From assembly GCF_032854445.1 (NCBI RefSeq), contig NC_088296.1:17599485-17663484 (forward strand): a stretch of DNA of 64,000 nt. Direction: 5' to 3'. This document shows positions 1-11,947 of the stretch, one piece after another (position 1 is the stretch's first letter; each line of letters begins with the position of its first letter). The stretch is from Liolophura sinensis. Lineage: Eukaryota > Mollusca > Polyplacophora > Chitonida > Chitonidae. The position numbers and the translations under genes are program-made. The notes below the pieces were generated by a model. The model saw only the letters and a program-made list of their open reading frames with translations. It did no database searches and had not been told where the DNA came from.

Positions 1-260
1 TGATACCAAAGACCTTAAACATGGAACTCACTTGTTACTCAACATTGATAGCAAGGAAACAGTAATTGTTGTCTCAGTGTCAGTATAATGTGACTGGGTT
101 GGATGTCGTGTCTGGTGTCTTCGACATGATGCATGAACGATAGTAGAAATTTGGCGGCATGCATGAATTCTCCCTGCTACAAGAAGGCTCAGTATATGCA
201 CACACAAATGATGTCTCCTCACATGATGAAAAACGTTATGTACATACATACATACATGTT
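1..260 (+). mobile_element. SINE B copy, cut by the window edge
   Basis: GATACCAAAGACCTTAAAC, CAGTATAATGTGACTGGG, TGGTGTCTTCGACATGATG and GGCGGCATGCATGAATTC match the other SINE B copies. The 3' core is decayed. A TTCA/TCCA-rich stretch follows at 420-455. Confidence 0.7.
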
Positions 261-483
261 CGACCTTTGTTGGGTGTTTTTTTGTTGTTTTTTTTTTTTG
301 ATCTAAAATAGATCGTATTTTTAACGATATCAGTGCATCAAGAAAGGTCACTGTCACTGTTCAATGTATTACAACCTTTCTCGATGTAAGAAACCAGTGG
401 ATCGCATATATCCTTACTATCCCATTCATTCATTCATCCATTCATCCATGCATTAGTTCGTTCATTCTGTTACGTTTGACATG

Positions 484-522
484 GTACATATATAGCGATC
501 AAGTACATATATAGCGATCAAG
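484..522. repeat. 19-bp tandem duplication
   Basis: GTACATATATAGCGATCAA occurs twice in a row. Confidence 0.85.
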
Positions 523-609
523 ATCCATAGCGTTTCATCATATTCACGCCTATTACATGTATGAATTGAAATTTATTACATGGCTTAAAACCCGGCGGAA
601 ATATATGAA

Positions 610-765
610 TTTATTTATTTATCTACTTGATTGGTGTTTTACGCCGTATTCAAGAATGTTTCACTTATACGACGCCGGCCATTATTATGGTGGGAGAAAA
701 CCGGGCACTGCCCGGGGAAAACCCACGACCATCCACAGGTTGCTGGAAGACCTTCCCACGTACAG
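610..765 (-). mobile_element. SINE A copy, 5'-truncated
   Basis: tRNA-derived SINE A in minus orientation: TTTATT tail, GGTGTTTTACGCCGTATTC core, body to CCCACGTAC. The tRNA head is missing. Confidence 0.85.
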
Positions 766-897
766 TATATGAATTGATGCCAGCATAAATACAACAGTGT
801 ATCAATGGAACATAAGAACTTCTAGTCTAGGACATCACGAAACATGGATTCGCGTCATTGTTCACTTTCTGTAGCAGTACTAGTGTCATTGCCATCT

Positions 898-1110
898 GTC
901 TCTCACCAATGTGGTAGCTGTGAGTTCAAGTCCAGCTCATGCTGGCTTCCTCTTCGGCCGTACGTGGGAAGGCCTTCCTGCAACCTACGGATGGTCGTGG
1001 GTTTTCCCTGGGCTCCGCCCGATTTCCACCCACCATAATGCTGGCCGCCCGTCGTATAAGTGAAATATTCTTGAGTACGGCGTAAAAGCACCAATCAAAT
1101 AAATAAATTA
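898..1110 (+). mobile_element. SINE A copy, nearly full length
   Basis: Begins CTCTCACCAATG, then a B-box-like GAGTTCAAGTCC and the body, then ATATTCTTGAGTACGGCGT and a (AAATA)n tail. The A-box part of the head is lost. Confidence 0.88.
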
Positions 1111-1191
1111 TTGTCATCTAGACATCAATGTGTTTCATCCCTGCAGGGTGCATGTCATGGTGATGTGATACGTTTATTACGCGTCGTTAAT

Positions 1192-1424
1192 ACTCTGGTG
1201 CAGCGCAATCACCCATTTGGCCACTTACCAATGCGGTCCTTGTGAGTTCAGGTCATGATACATGGCTTCCTCTCCGATCGCTCGTGGAAAGGTCTCTCAG
1301 CAACTTGCGGATGGTCGTGGTTAACCTAAGGCTAAGTCGCCTCCCACCATAATGCTGGCCGCCGTCGTATAAGTGAAACATTCTTGACTACCGTGTAAAA
1401 CACAAACAAAATAAATAAATAAAT
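1192..1424 (+). mobile_element. SINE A copy, diverged
   Basis: Same orientation as the preceding copy and more decayed (GTGAGTTCAGGTC, CCACCATAATGCTGGCCG, ACATTCTTGACTACCG). It ends in an AAATA tail. Confidence 0.8.
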
Positions 1425-1467
1425 TCATATTCCGTATCTTGTCGAATGTTTGTCCACTAAGACCTCA

Positions 1468-1572
1468 CTCCCGTGCTATACCCGGTTTCCTCCCACCATA
1501 ATGCTGGCCGCCGTATAAGTTAAATATTCTTGAGGGCGACGTAAAACACCTATCAAATAAACAGATAAATAA
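1468..1572 (+). mobile_element. SINE A 3' fragment
   Basis: Only the CCTCCCACCATAATGCTGG to tail part. Third in a head-to-tail cluster of three at 0.9-1.57 kb. Confidence 0.8.
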
Positions 1573-2017
1573 ACCACCATAGCATTAGTGGAAATTTATT
1601 GAGAATGGCGTTTAACAAAAATCAGTCCATCCATATTTCCAGGTTTTTTCCCATCTTGCCTTTGTACAAAAATATTCATTGCTGTGTATTTTCCCCCCAC
1701 ACAGAATCTCCCGTTCTCTATCAAGAACCGTTACAAGGTCACCCTGGTAATGACCTTGTTCTTCGCCAGTGGATTCAATGCCCCGTTCCTCTTGATTCGC
1801 CATCAGCTGCTGAAGAAATAAGCTAAACCAACAGGTTAGAGCAATTAACCGTATCTCAAACTCTGTCAATAAATTAACTGCTAATCATACGTTACTGTTC
1901 GTATACTGTTATGCTTGTAAAGAAAGAGTTGGTTTACTATGGTAAACTGTTTTCGTATTCACTCTTTTATTATACACATGTTTAAAAGAGTTTTACATAG
2001 TTGTCCAATTCCTTTGT

Positions 2018-2180
2018 TATTTATTTATTTATTTGATTGAAGTTTTATGGATTACTCAAGAATATTTCACTTATACGACGGCGACCAGTATTATGGTGGT
2101 AGGAAACCGGGCACAGCTCAGGGGGAAAACCCATGACCTTCCGCAGGTTGCTGACAGACCTTCCCACGTACGGCCGGGGA
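2018..2180 (-). mobile_element. SINE A copy, 5'-truncated
   Basis: Minus orientation: TTATTTATTTATTT tail, ACTCAAGAATATTTCAC core, body to CCTTCCCACGTACGG. Confidence 0.85.
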
Positions 2181-2380
2181 TCTTTATTGTACAGGTGTAT
2201 AGGAAACCAGTTCTTATACATATGTATAAACAAATATTATTTTACATACAGATTTCCACAAATGTACACAAGACAACTGCACATACATATGTACAATTTC
2301 CACAGAAATACACTGTATGCATGCAAATACCTGTACACATGTGCAAAGGGTTTAGTTATTTAAATATTTTGTAAGTGCCT

Positions 2381-3189
2381 TAAGCCATACTTCTGTTTCA
2401 TAGGTAAAGAAAATCTGACATTGTCCTGACACCGATTATTTCAAGAGTTTTGATACTTATTAAAAACATTTGTATCGTTCTATGTACGTGTATCTAATAT
2501 CAGTGTAGATCCAAGTACAGTGTGGAAATGTCGCTGTACAATGTCATGTTAACCGGATATCCTAACGCCTAGATAAACCTTTTAAAGCTGTTTAAAGCTC
2601 ATCAAGTGGACCAATCTCACGTTCAAAGTATGTATATAGGCCTACCACCAACGTGTGAATACAAAGTCTGTTAGCTTACGTAACCTCGATGTGGATTCAA
2701 CTTTTTTTTATTTCATTTTTAAGTAAACTTAAATCATGAACACCAGGTCAGTCTGATGTACGTCTGGTGGCTGTTGACCTTGAGGTTTTCAGATATAGGG
2801 ACGTTTTGAGTCCCTTCTGCCGATTTAACTCAAATCTGCAACATAGGTATAATTCCCTGTAGTACGCAAGCTTCATCTTCTAAAGATGTTTAGTTTAGGC
2901 TAAAAAAAATCAAAATTCGTTAAAATAAGATTTTCGGTTTTTACCAAGAATGGCTCAAATTCTCTCAGTTGTCTTTCAGTAAATATCAGGCTCCCATATA
3001 CCTGCACAGTTTATAGTGCTAAAATGATCCTGAAGATTGAAACTAAACAGTGCATCAAAAGTAAATTCCCCCTAAAACAATGTTTGAGATTTACTTTGCT
3101 CAGTCAATGTGAAATGTTGCACACAGCATCCCAGTAATCAAGTCAACAGACTGTAGGAAGGATTACCCTGTAGATACAGATGAGCACAG
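2381..3189. other. Gene-free stretch
   Basis: AT-rich and unique-looking. No supported gene, RNA or repeat seen. Confidence 0.6.
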
Positions 3190-3236
3190 GGAAAGGCATT
3201 ATCGGTCGGATTTTGAAAATTTTACAAACAGAGTGA
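3190..3236 (+). pseudogene. Short inverted copy of the Tc1-like transposase segment
   Basis: About 43 bases read on the plus strand (GGCATTATCGGTCGGATTTT and onwards) resemble the minus-strand transposase sequence at 3595-3640 at roughly 80 percent by eye. This is a second, opposite-facing scrap of the same transposon family. Confidence 0.5.
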
Positions 3237-3366
3237 AGGTAATTTTGACTACCTGTACGACTAGATAATGTTAATATCTCGTATACCCACCACGTTTTTT
3301 GTATTACACTTAGACAGCGAGCTCACATCGTATTAATGACGCGTGTGATTCAATTTTGAGGGATGG

Positions 3367-3755
3367 CTAACCACTCCTTCTGAAGCAGATATCGGACATC
3401 AAAAGCGGACACCATCGTAACATGGCGATACAGCGCTTTTTCACCTGCTCCCAGTAATGTTCAATGAGATTGAGATACCGGGAACTGGCGGGCCATTGCA
3501 TGGGCTCAATACATCCATGTTCACAGAAGACATTTATCACTCTGGCACGATACAGACTACCATTGTTGTCCATAAAAAGAAATCCATTGCCATCTTGAAT
3601 CTGTGTATAAAATTTTCCAAAATCCGACCTATAATGCATTTGCGCATTCTTACTGGAGCACACCTGTATCCAGAGAGTAATACTTGCTGCAGTGTGTCGA
3701 CTTGACTATGAAATAGTGTGTGCAACGATTGGGCATATATCGTGGTAAACATCAA
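3367..3755 (-). pseudogene. Tc1/mariner-type transposase C-terminal remnant
   Basis: The minus strand encodes GFLFMDNNGSLYRARVINVF, corresponding to the second catalytic Asp block (DNA.PH.A) of Tc1-like DDE transposases. It continues with MQWPASSRYLNLIEHYWEQV, the WPA.SPDLNPIEH.W block carrying the third acidic residue. Family residues are changed: the usual DNA-x-PH is NNGSLY and SPDLNP is SRYLNL. The N-terminal DNA-binding part is missing. Upstream similarity shifts to a second overlapping frame near 3600-3755, so the gene is frameshifted. A relic with no expected activity. Confidence 0.8.
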
Positions 3756-3920
3756 ACACAGTTTTGGGGAAACTTAGTTTTGATACACTGTTTTCATGCG
3801 ACCAGGTTTTTGAAATTTAGGATCTGTGTGACTCATTTTGAACGGTGCTATTTACCTGGTGCCTATCCCAACGCTAATCTCTATATATCGCAGTATTTCT
3901 ACAGGCATGTCGTGGTGTGT

Positions 3921-4076
3921 ATATTTATTTATTTATTTATTGGATTGGTGTTTTACGCCGTACTCAAGAATATTTCACTTATACGACGGCGGTCAGCATT
4001 ATGGTGGGAGGAAACCAGGCAGAGCCCGGGGAAACCCACGATCATTCGCAGGTTGATGGCAGACCTTCCCACGTAC
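3921..4076 (-). mobile_element. SINE A copy, 5'-truncated
   Basis: Minus orientation with an intact GTACTCAAGAATATTTCAC core and the CAGCATTATGGTGGGAGG body. It ends at CCCACGTAC. Confidence 0.87.
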
Positions 4077-4550
4077 TGCTATATATATGAGAAACATTCT
4101 TGAATACGGCGTTAGATATCACTGAACATGTTTATTTTGCCAAATAATAAATAAATACAGTAAATATTTGGAATTTGGTGAGAGACAATACAAGTTAATT
4201 TGGAAACTATGTTAAACGTTATACTTGACATACGCGGAAATATCACATATAGATGTAAACACCTTTCCTGCGTACACAGGGACGTCACAGTTTTGTTGTC
4301 AGTAAAATGTAAATGCGTTTTATAGCGTAGCCAGCATATTACTGAGTGTGACCACGTTTAAGGAAGCCTATGCTGCTCTATACATTTACATGTGTGGTGC
4401 GTGTATGGTGACAACTCTATTTTCTCTCTTCATCACCGGACATCATAAATCACAAACACATTGGCCTTACCCTATTCGTTGATTCTGACCGATGAAGTTG
4501 TAGGCTCGAATGCAGCTCTCCCTGAATAAGGTGCGCCTTTAAGTCCAAAG

Positions 4551-4673
4551 GACCAGCAGGTGGTCGTGGGTTTTGCCTCGGGCTCTGCAGGATCGGTTCC
4601 CTCCCACCATAATGCTGACCGCCAAAGCATAAGTGAAATATTTTTGAGCATAAACGCCAATTAAACAAATAAA
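4551..4673 (+). mobile_element. SINE A 3' fragment, diverged
   Basis: Contains GGTGGTCGTGGGTTTTGCC and CACCATAATGCTGACCGCC, then a decayed core and an AAATAAA end. Confidence 0.72.
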
Positions 4674-5482
4674 AGTGTAAGTCAGAAGTTTGTTGGGTGA
4701 AGGGCAATGGTTTACCACTAGGTTCTTTTTTTTTTCGTCTGCCCATAAACCTGACCGCCATCATGTACATGTAAGTGAAAGTGAAAGTAATTAAACATAT
4801 AAAAAAGCACAAATGGCGATTAGATGGGTCATTAAGTTGCCCTGTCCCAAGTGCTCAAAAGTGTATTGAGGGTTAAGACAGGTATTTACTTTGATCTGAG
4901 CTAATGTGCCATTAGTTCTGCATTAGCCCAAGACAAGTATTAAGATTTAAGACTTGACTGTTAATACACATTTAAATGACCAATCCCTAAAAACTATATA
5001 TTCAATAGCACGTTCCAGTTGTGTAGTATACATGTACGTGTACAGAAATGCATTTAGTTGAACGAGTGTTCGTCTGAGATTCATAATTTGACGTGTTTTT
5101 CTTTTTTCTCTGTAGGTAGTCCTGATGGGTGTTTTCTTCCTTGTTCTTCTATTCGCTTCTGAAGGTGAAGAGATTTACCTATATATAGGTCTACCCTCGC
5201 TTTATCTCCCTCCGTAGCTGAAGAGCAGATAAACTCTAGTGCTTTTAGAAAATGTCCATAATAAGCAGCTATCGTCGATGACGATATAAAATGCTTTCCT
5301 TTGTTGCCAATGATAATGATGATAACGATGATGAAGATGATGATGTGATGTTGATAACGAGAATGATGATTAATATAGGATTATATATATAGCCTAACGT
5401 GTTTCTTTTCTGATGAAACGGAAATATAATCGTCAATGATTGACTGTTATGTGAGATAGACAACTCTTGGTTATAGCCCGCA

Positions 5483-5485
<3 letters not shown>
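4674..5485. other. Gene-free stretch
   Basis: Only low-complexity GAT triplets at 5310-5370. No exon with credible splice signals found. Confidence 0.55.
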
Positions 5486-5543
<58 letters not shown>

Positions 5544-5545
5544 AA
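5486..5545. repeat. (TA)n(TG)n microsatellite
   Basis: About 22 TA units followed by about 7 TG units. A GAT-rich stretch lies just before it at 5310-5370. Confidence 0.95.
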
Positions 5546-5599
5546 CTAATACATATGATTTGACCGATGATCTCCAATCACCATGCAATCACTAAGCAA

Positions 5600-6856
5600 T
5601 CAGTGATCTGTTCTTAACATCATTATTTCTCTTATGACTTCAAGAAACAGAAAGTTAAAGAACGTTTATATCTGAGTTGAAGGAGATGTCTTTCGAGCAA
5701 TCAGATCTTTGATTTAGTACGACGCGTCAATTCCAAAATTTTATGGGAACCATGCATTGATTGGTCAGATCGCATCATCATGCCACAATAGTTTCATATG
5801 AAACTGGCATGCGAACAAACCAAACCAAACCCAGACTGCAAACTGCTTTATGCAGTTTTCACATGAGCATGTATCACAGCTTTCCGGAGATAAATTTACT
5901 GGTGATTCACAGGTTTATAGTTTCACTTTTTAATTTGTTGTCCGGTATGACCCCTTTTCCCACTTATATTATACATAGGCCTATATCAAGTTTATCTGTT
6001 ACTTGGTCAAAAGATGAAAGCATAATACTGACAGAAAAGCTTACATAGATTTGTTTTTAAATGTTAAATAATTTAGAACTTACAAAATATTCCTTTTTGA
6101 CATGGAACATCTACCAGGCAGCTTAACTTTGTATAGTTTTACAACAGTCACTATAGTTAGCTCATTTTAAAAGCTTTGGATTTTCAAGTTATCTGTGAAG
6201 TGGTTAGAACGTGAACGCATAATACATAATAGAAATATGCAGAAACAATTCAGAACTTACAAAATATTCCTGTCGGGCAGATATGAAACCTTTAGAGGCA
6301 GCTATAAATTTTAGTTAGGTGTGTTTAAAAACGTTACATTTGAATATATATTTATATTATGTCTGACACACCTATGTGTGTAGGTTCTAAACACAGCAAC
6401 ATTTTAAGAGTGCGTGATGTGTGCACAGAAAATTACGTGTAGTTTAGTGTTCACTTGTGCCCTAGTCAGACACAGTGGCCGGAGAGTACAGTTATCAAAG
6501 GGAGACAATTTTATTTGTAGGACACCCACTAAAGGCATATATGTGCAGTTTATGTGAGGAATTGTAGTGTTTGTCGTTTAATGTCTTGCAATGCTTTTAT
6601 CATTTATGCTTTTTTATGCACCTATACGTTGGGGTTCGAAAGTGTGTATCTACCGAAGTATGGCATGTATACCATTAAATATGACTGCTTTGCTACATTA
6701 AAATACAATGTTTATAAAGTATTTTGTCAATACAAAAAGCAGAACGTATTTATGTAGAAGCACACGAGGAGTTCGTTCACTCTGAGCCTTGGACAACGAA
6801 ACCTCGATTGACTGATGCATTGATTGGTGTTTAACCATTTTTCTTACATGACAGCG
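5600..6856. other. Gene-free stretch
   Basis: A weak internal duplication is visible: TTTAGAACTTACAAAATATTCC near 6070 and CAGAACTTACAAAATATTCC near 6250. No gene recognised. Confidence 0.55.
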
Positions 6857-7112
6857 GAGTCTCCTTGGCCGAGATATTTAGCGTGTCAGCGATGCGCAAT
6901 GAACCAGGAGCCTCTCACCAATGCGGTCACTGTGAGCTCAAGTCGAGCTCATGCTGTCTTCCTGGCCGACCGTATGTGGAAAGTCAGCAACCTGCGCATG
7001 GTTGTGGGTTTCCCCCTGGTTCTGCCCGCCTTCCTACCGTCATAATACTGGGCGCCGTCGTATAAAAGTGAAATATTCTTGAGTACGGCGTAAAACAAAA
7101 AATCAAATAAAT
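6857..7112 (+). mobile_element. SINE A copy with tRNA-like head
   Basis: Head CTCCTTGGCCGAGATATTTA (A-box region), ACCAATGCGGTCACTGTGAG, body, core TATTCTTGAGTACGGCG and tail. Nearly full length. Confidence 0.85.
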
Positions 7113-8254
7113 TTAATGGCATGTTCAAGAATTTATGATTATGGATGGAATCCTTTCCTGGAATAGGATCGACCAGAATGCCACCAAAGCATGAGGAAAA
7201 TCTAGCTCTAACAAAAGAGAACAAGCCTATCGGTACTTCCGTGTTGCAAGTTAGTAGCATAAGTTGCACAATTAGAACACTAGTATCTTAATAAACAGTG
7301 ATCGTCTCTTACGTATTTGTGACAAGCAGCAGTGAGATCTGTCATTCCACTTCTCTACGAGTGGTTCTACGTACTTGTGTCCCAATCATCCTTGAACTGT
7401 GCATGATTCATTATTTAGCTCGGTTTTCCATTTTTTTTTTCGCTCAGAGTAAAACAAAACCAGAGGATGCTCCGTCTTTGTTTTTGCAACTGTATTGCTT
7501 AAAATCGTTGCAATAAAAATTAAAGCAATGAGTATCATTTCCCGCCTAAAGCAGTCGGTTTCAAGCTGTGTAAAAAGACATCATTCCCTACCCGAACTAC
7601 TTCGCTGCTTTACGGACACAACTGTTCAGACATTTTTACAGAAAAGAACAAAATAGTTCATCGCTTGGAACCGGTCGCGAATTGCTTAAGGCCGGTTGTT
7701 AGGCCCCGCTAAGTAGGTTGTGATTTTGCAGCTTTTTATTTATCTGTCTGTCTGTCAGCAACTTAGCCAAAAGATTTAAGCGGGGATTTGGATGAAATTT
7801 TGTGGCCAATCCATCAAATTTTTATTTTGATCTCCATCGCAGTCCATGATCACGAACCACCAGGACAGAGTACTGTCCCTTTGCCTGTAGCGCGGAAACT
7901 GGTATATTTTCAGCTGTGCACAAGGTTTGCACTTTCAGCATGCTCTCCAGTTTTCCATCCATTTCTCTTATTTTTCTCGTTCTCGTTTCATAGTTTCAAA
8001 TTTGACATTGTAAATTATCCTTACTTGGACAGCAATATACCGAAGACTTTTTTTTCTTCATTTTTGGATGCTGTGTATTATGTGACGATTTCAGTCAACG
8101 TCACAAGTTATTACTGCAAAAACTTGTGTCAAGGTTATTCCATCAAATTATTCCATCAAAATCCTTCAATTTAAGTTTCTTAAGCTTTGCAATGAATATA
8201 ATTCTCTTGTAAGTAAATATGGACTGAGGATTCATAATCTCTGGCTCTCTGCTT
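7113..8254. other. Gene-free stretch
   Basis: Short open frames only. Nothing with recognisable motifs. Confidence 0.55.
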
Positions 8255-8460
8255 CATGATTGTGTCTAACTCCGCTTAACCCGGGACAAGGGACTGTATA
8301 TTCATCTTGTAGGATAAGGTCGCCACGTTGCATGTATGAACAGTTGCAATCAAAGCGCAACTGAAATACATATTTTATTATCGACCACTTATGTTTTAGC
8401 ATGGTACACGTCCTTCCAACATCACTGAAAACAGTTCACTACTTTCCTTTGCATGACACC
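8255..8460 (+). repeat. Dispersed repeat E, copy 1
   Basis: TCTAACTCCGCTTAACCCG, GAACAGTTGCAATCAAAGCG and CATCACTGAAAACAGTTCAC occur in the same order and spacing at 40738-40970. Confidence 0.7.
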
Positions 8461-8908
8461 CTCCTATTTTCGTATTTTGTAAACTTTCTTAGTTCTTTGG
8501 TAGTTTGTGTTGCACGTCGTATTGGTAATTGGCCTTGCGACTATTGACCTGGAACGTCCATCTTTTTTAACGGATGCTATATGAATGTCCGTTTCGACGC
8601 ATAGATTCGTAATAATACGTGTTACACCGATTGTGAATTTATTAGGTTTCCTTTCATACATACTGTATATAAAAAGAATTCAAAAACAATACTCATATAC
8701 AGTTCATTTCACTTCCATGGCAGTACTTAGTTTCTGTCTTACCCGAAGTTAAGTCTTCGATTTATGGAGTTTCCCTCGCCTCGGTTAATACTGTTTTTCT
8801 ATGAAAAGTAAAATACTCTAAGAATGCATACCACCACGAGGCAGAGGAGGAGTCTGTATCTAAAACAGCTCATGAATATGCATTTGGTGGTTCATGAATA
8901 TTCATCAC

Positions 8909-9160
8909 TCAACACATCGGTGTCATGTTAATCATGTTTTCGGCGCATCTCCCTGGATATGTCACGCAGTGAAGTAGACTGTCACTGAGTCCCCTGACTG
9001 GAGCGATGCATGCCGAGAACGGAAGCAACAACACGTAAATTCCCACGAGTAGAAACGATATCCACCAGGCCACGATCATCACAATAAACCAGAGGAGAGA
9101 CCAGCAGATACCAGGAGCTCGGCCACCACTACCGCGACCTTGACCTTTGCCCAGTCCCAT
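8909..9160 (-). CDS. Small glycine-start membrane protein, paralogue 1 (83 aa, unknown family)
   Basis: I do not recognise the family. The protein starts MGLGKGQGRGSGGR, a small basic glycine-rich head. A strongly hydrophobic stretch of about 35 residues follows (WSLLWFIVMIVAWW to YVLLLPFSACI), then a short tail ending CAENMINMTPMC. The stretch is long enough for two short passes or a re-entrant hairpin. The ATG at 9160 is chosen because it aligns with the start of the paralogue at 24777. The open frame continues ten codons further upstream but has no ATG. Shared features are YVLL.PFSACI.P, a later Asp, CAENM and a final P(L/M)C. The coding part is intronless. Upstream exons were not found. 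An AATAAA-like site lies near 8636. Conservation of two diverged copies argues it is real. Confidence 0.7.
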   Translation of the reverse strand: MGLGKGQGRGSGGRAPGICWSLLWFIVMIVAWWISFLLVGIYVLLLPFSACIAPVRGLSDSLLHCVTYPGRCAENMINMTPMC

Positions 9161-9550
9161 GATGCAACGCGCAAAGTTAACGTCGATCAACGCCGAACGA
9201 TGAAACGATAAATCTAGAAATTCCTGAGGCGATGCTTACTGTCCTTTCGGTGTTACGTCTGCTATCTGAAGAAGAACAACAGAGCACAAACTATTATTGG
9301 AATTTCAGGAAATTTCTTCTTCCCCACTAAATAAAATTTCCTTACATCAGATTACACGATAGTCTACTACGTATCAATGGCCATATTCCGTACATCTCGT
9401 GCCCCTCTCTACGTCCGCTGCCACCACTTCGGCTTAGCCTCACCACTGGTGTCATCGCGAGAAACTACTTAAGCTAATCAGCATTCATTACTAAAATCGT
9501 TTCAGGCCTTGGTTACAATGATATTGTGCATATTTTAGAAAAAGAGAATG

Positions 9551-9728
9551 CGTAAGTATAAAATTTTATTAGAAACAAAGGTTTATACAGGCTTCTTGTA
9601 TTTTCTGACATCACTTCCTGTCTTATCACCATGACCCCAGGAACCTTGGCTTTATTCAAGATTTCTGTACAAAATTTGCTAGTGGTGGCAGTGATGTAAT
9701 GCGAACGTAGAGAGTGGCGCATGCGCTG
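9551..9728 (+). repeat. Dispersed repeat D, copy 1
   Basis: TTTTCTGACATCACTTCCTG, TTTGCTAGTGGTGGCAGTGA and GAGTGGCGCATGCGCTG. The same order recurs in inverted form at 40285-40455. Confidence 0.75.
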
Positions 9729-9737
9729 CAGGTATGG

Positions 9738-10125
9738 AATATGATCTATGACTTCATACCGTATATTTTTGCATTCAGTAGTTCGTTTCGTTCATGAGAA
9801 AAATCAAGCATCTTTTCCTGGAGTTTGATGTGGGGTAAGTATACGCGATTTGACAGAGCGAGTCCATGCCGCCAAAGAGCCACCATTACTGACGTATTAT
9901 GCCGAACACACCAGACATGGTCCCCCAACCAGTCACAGTGGAAACGGACAAAGCCCGGAGGCAACCGACGACCATCAGTGGGTTGCTGAGAGGCCTTTCC
10001 CACTTACGACTGGAGAGGAAGCCAGCATGAGCGGGACTCGAACTTACAGCGATCACATTGGTGGGAAGGTCCTGAATTATTGCGCCATAAAATAAGACGT
10101 TAAGCAACAACCAAATAAATACATG
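9738..10125 (-). mobile_element. Chimera of SINE B and SINE A
   Basis: Bases 9850-9945 match the SINE B body on the minus strand (CATGCCGCCAAAG, CCGAACACACCAGACATGG). From about 9945 on it matches the SINE A body and head (GTGGGTTGCTGAGAGGCC, GGAAGCCAGCATGAGC). It is followed by AAGACGTTAAGCAACAACC and an AAATA tail in the opposite sense. Junctions are approximate. Confidence 0.65.
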
Positions 10126-11736
10126 CATATGTAGTCCATTTAAACTGTTCATGACTCAACAGCTGGTGTATTATCGCCATTATAGCTTGCGCTTTATGGA
10201 CGATATTCTGAAAAATGTCAGACACTAATCCCGGTTTCGAACCTATAATCTCAGAGTTGGGCGCCATAGGTGTCAACCGTGTGGGTCATTTGACCAGCAG
10301 TTCATTTAACCTCTTTCTGAATGGTATTCGCCAATCTGACACGTTCACGACAGTATGAATAAATATCGGGGAAAATATTTGAACTTACCTTCAATATCGT
10401 GATGCGGAGTCAGGCTTATATCACGTTAGTATTCCCTCTGCACACCGCCTTTGACGGATCAGCTGATACTCCTTTAGAGATGGCCACAACATGATCGGAC
10501 TTTGCCACGCCCCCCTCACAGGATAATGACCCCTGACCCAGGAAAAGATAAAAGCTCAGGCTTATCCCAATTAGAGACTTTTTCTGTGTGTGACAGTATT
10601 GTCTATATGATTAAATCCCTTACACTCGTAATAGTCTATTGTTTCTCGTGTATAGATAATGTGTAGGAGGAGGGTCTATACGGTGATACTCATATGTAGG
10701 CAGAAATACTGTAAATGTGAGTTAATATATTTTATTTATATATCTAATTGGTGTTTTACACTGTGGGAGGAAACCGGAGAAACCCTCTACCATCTATCTC
10801 TTTCATGCTGAGCGTTCAGTGAGAAAGACTATCCATGTTGATATGACTCGACTCTGGATTAAAGCCTGGATTTACCCGTTTATGAGATAGACGCTCTATC
10901 CACTTCCGTTACGCAGCCGGTACTTGTCGCATGTTGTTTTCGGTTATAGGTACAGTACTGAAGGATGTGTACATGTAGTAGTATGGGTGTCAGAAATCAC
11001 AGACAGGGGCTAGTGGAGTTCTACAATTCCTTTCGTCAGACAGCCAACAAGTTGTGATGCATATTGTATTCGAACCAGCGACAGATTAAGACCGAGGAAA
11101 TGATCCCATACTAGTATCAAACTGTTTAGACCTCATGGCTAGTGAGCATCCGACATTACGGAGATAATAATGTACGCGTTTGTGGAAATTAAACCAATAA
11201 CGGCCGATTACTGCATTCCTCTAAGGCGGTCAAAATGGCACTACATGTATTGTGTGCCTTTATGAGAAACAGGTCGGAAAGCTCGGGAACAGTATTGTGT
11301 CTCGTAGATATCTCCAACGATCTTGCCCATCACCATCCTCAAGTCTACTGGTCTATATTGAACAATGGCAATAGCATCTTGTTTATTTCGTAAAATCAAG
11401 CAACTTAATGACATGTAGGTAGATTTGGCCAATGTAGAATCGTATAGTAAACCCTTACACTATTTTCTACATGTGCAATCCCTTAAAAATTAAAGAACTC
11501 TATAGCCCATGTTGAGATGGATTACTATCTTCACCCTCGGGACCCTCCAGCAGTGTCAGACGTGCACCACGTGATAACAAAGCATAATCCTCACGAGACT
11601 TCTCGCGTGATGACCTAATTCCCCTGCTGGGCGCAGCTGTTTAAATCACACACCACTTAAATTTAGTCTTTACTACTTAGCAAGCTATTTCCGACTGCTG
11701 TGATTGAGTAAATGTATTTATTAGGAACATTTATAA
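10126..11736. other. Gene-free stretch
   Basis: Contains one SINE A scrap at 10728. 10385-10412 weakly resembles the end of the exon 7 duplicate at 43812. Otherwise nothing. Confidence 0.5.
10728..10795 (-). mobile_element. SINE A scrap
   Basis: TTATTTATATATCTAATTGG, GTTTTACACTG and GGGAGGAAACCGG only. Confidence 0.6.
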
Positions 11737-11942
11737 GTCGTATGGGCCGTACATGGGAAGGTCTGCGGATGGTCGTGGGTTCCACCGGGCTCTGCCTCTC
11801 TCCATAAATGTGGCCGCCGTCGTATAAATGAAATATTCTTGAGTACGGGGTAAAACACCAATAAAATAAAATAAAATAAAATAAATAATTAAATAAATAA
11901 TTAAATAAAAAAAATAAATAAATAAATAAATAAATAAAAAAA
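11737..11942 (+). mobile_element. SINE A copy with long AAATA tail
   Basis: GGTCTGCGGATGGTCGTGGG, then TATTCTTGAGTACGGGGTAA. The tail of AAAATA/AAATA units has grown to about 85 bases (11858-11942), forming a microsatellite. Confidence 0.82.
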
Positions 11943-11947
11943 TAGAA

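Noticed and set aside
2033-2374. 113-codon open frame
   Set aside because: It lies over an antisense SINE A copy; the same FTYTTA / HYGGRKPG peptides recur at every SINE copy.
5400-5435. CTGATGAAAC...GAAA resembling a hammerhead core
   Set aside because: Stem II and flanking stems cannot be formed; chance match.
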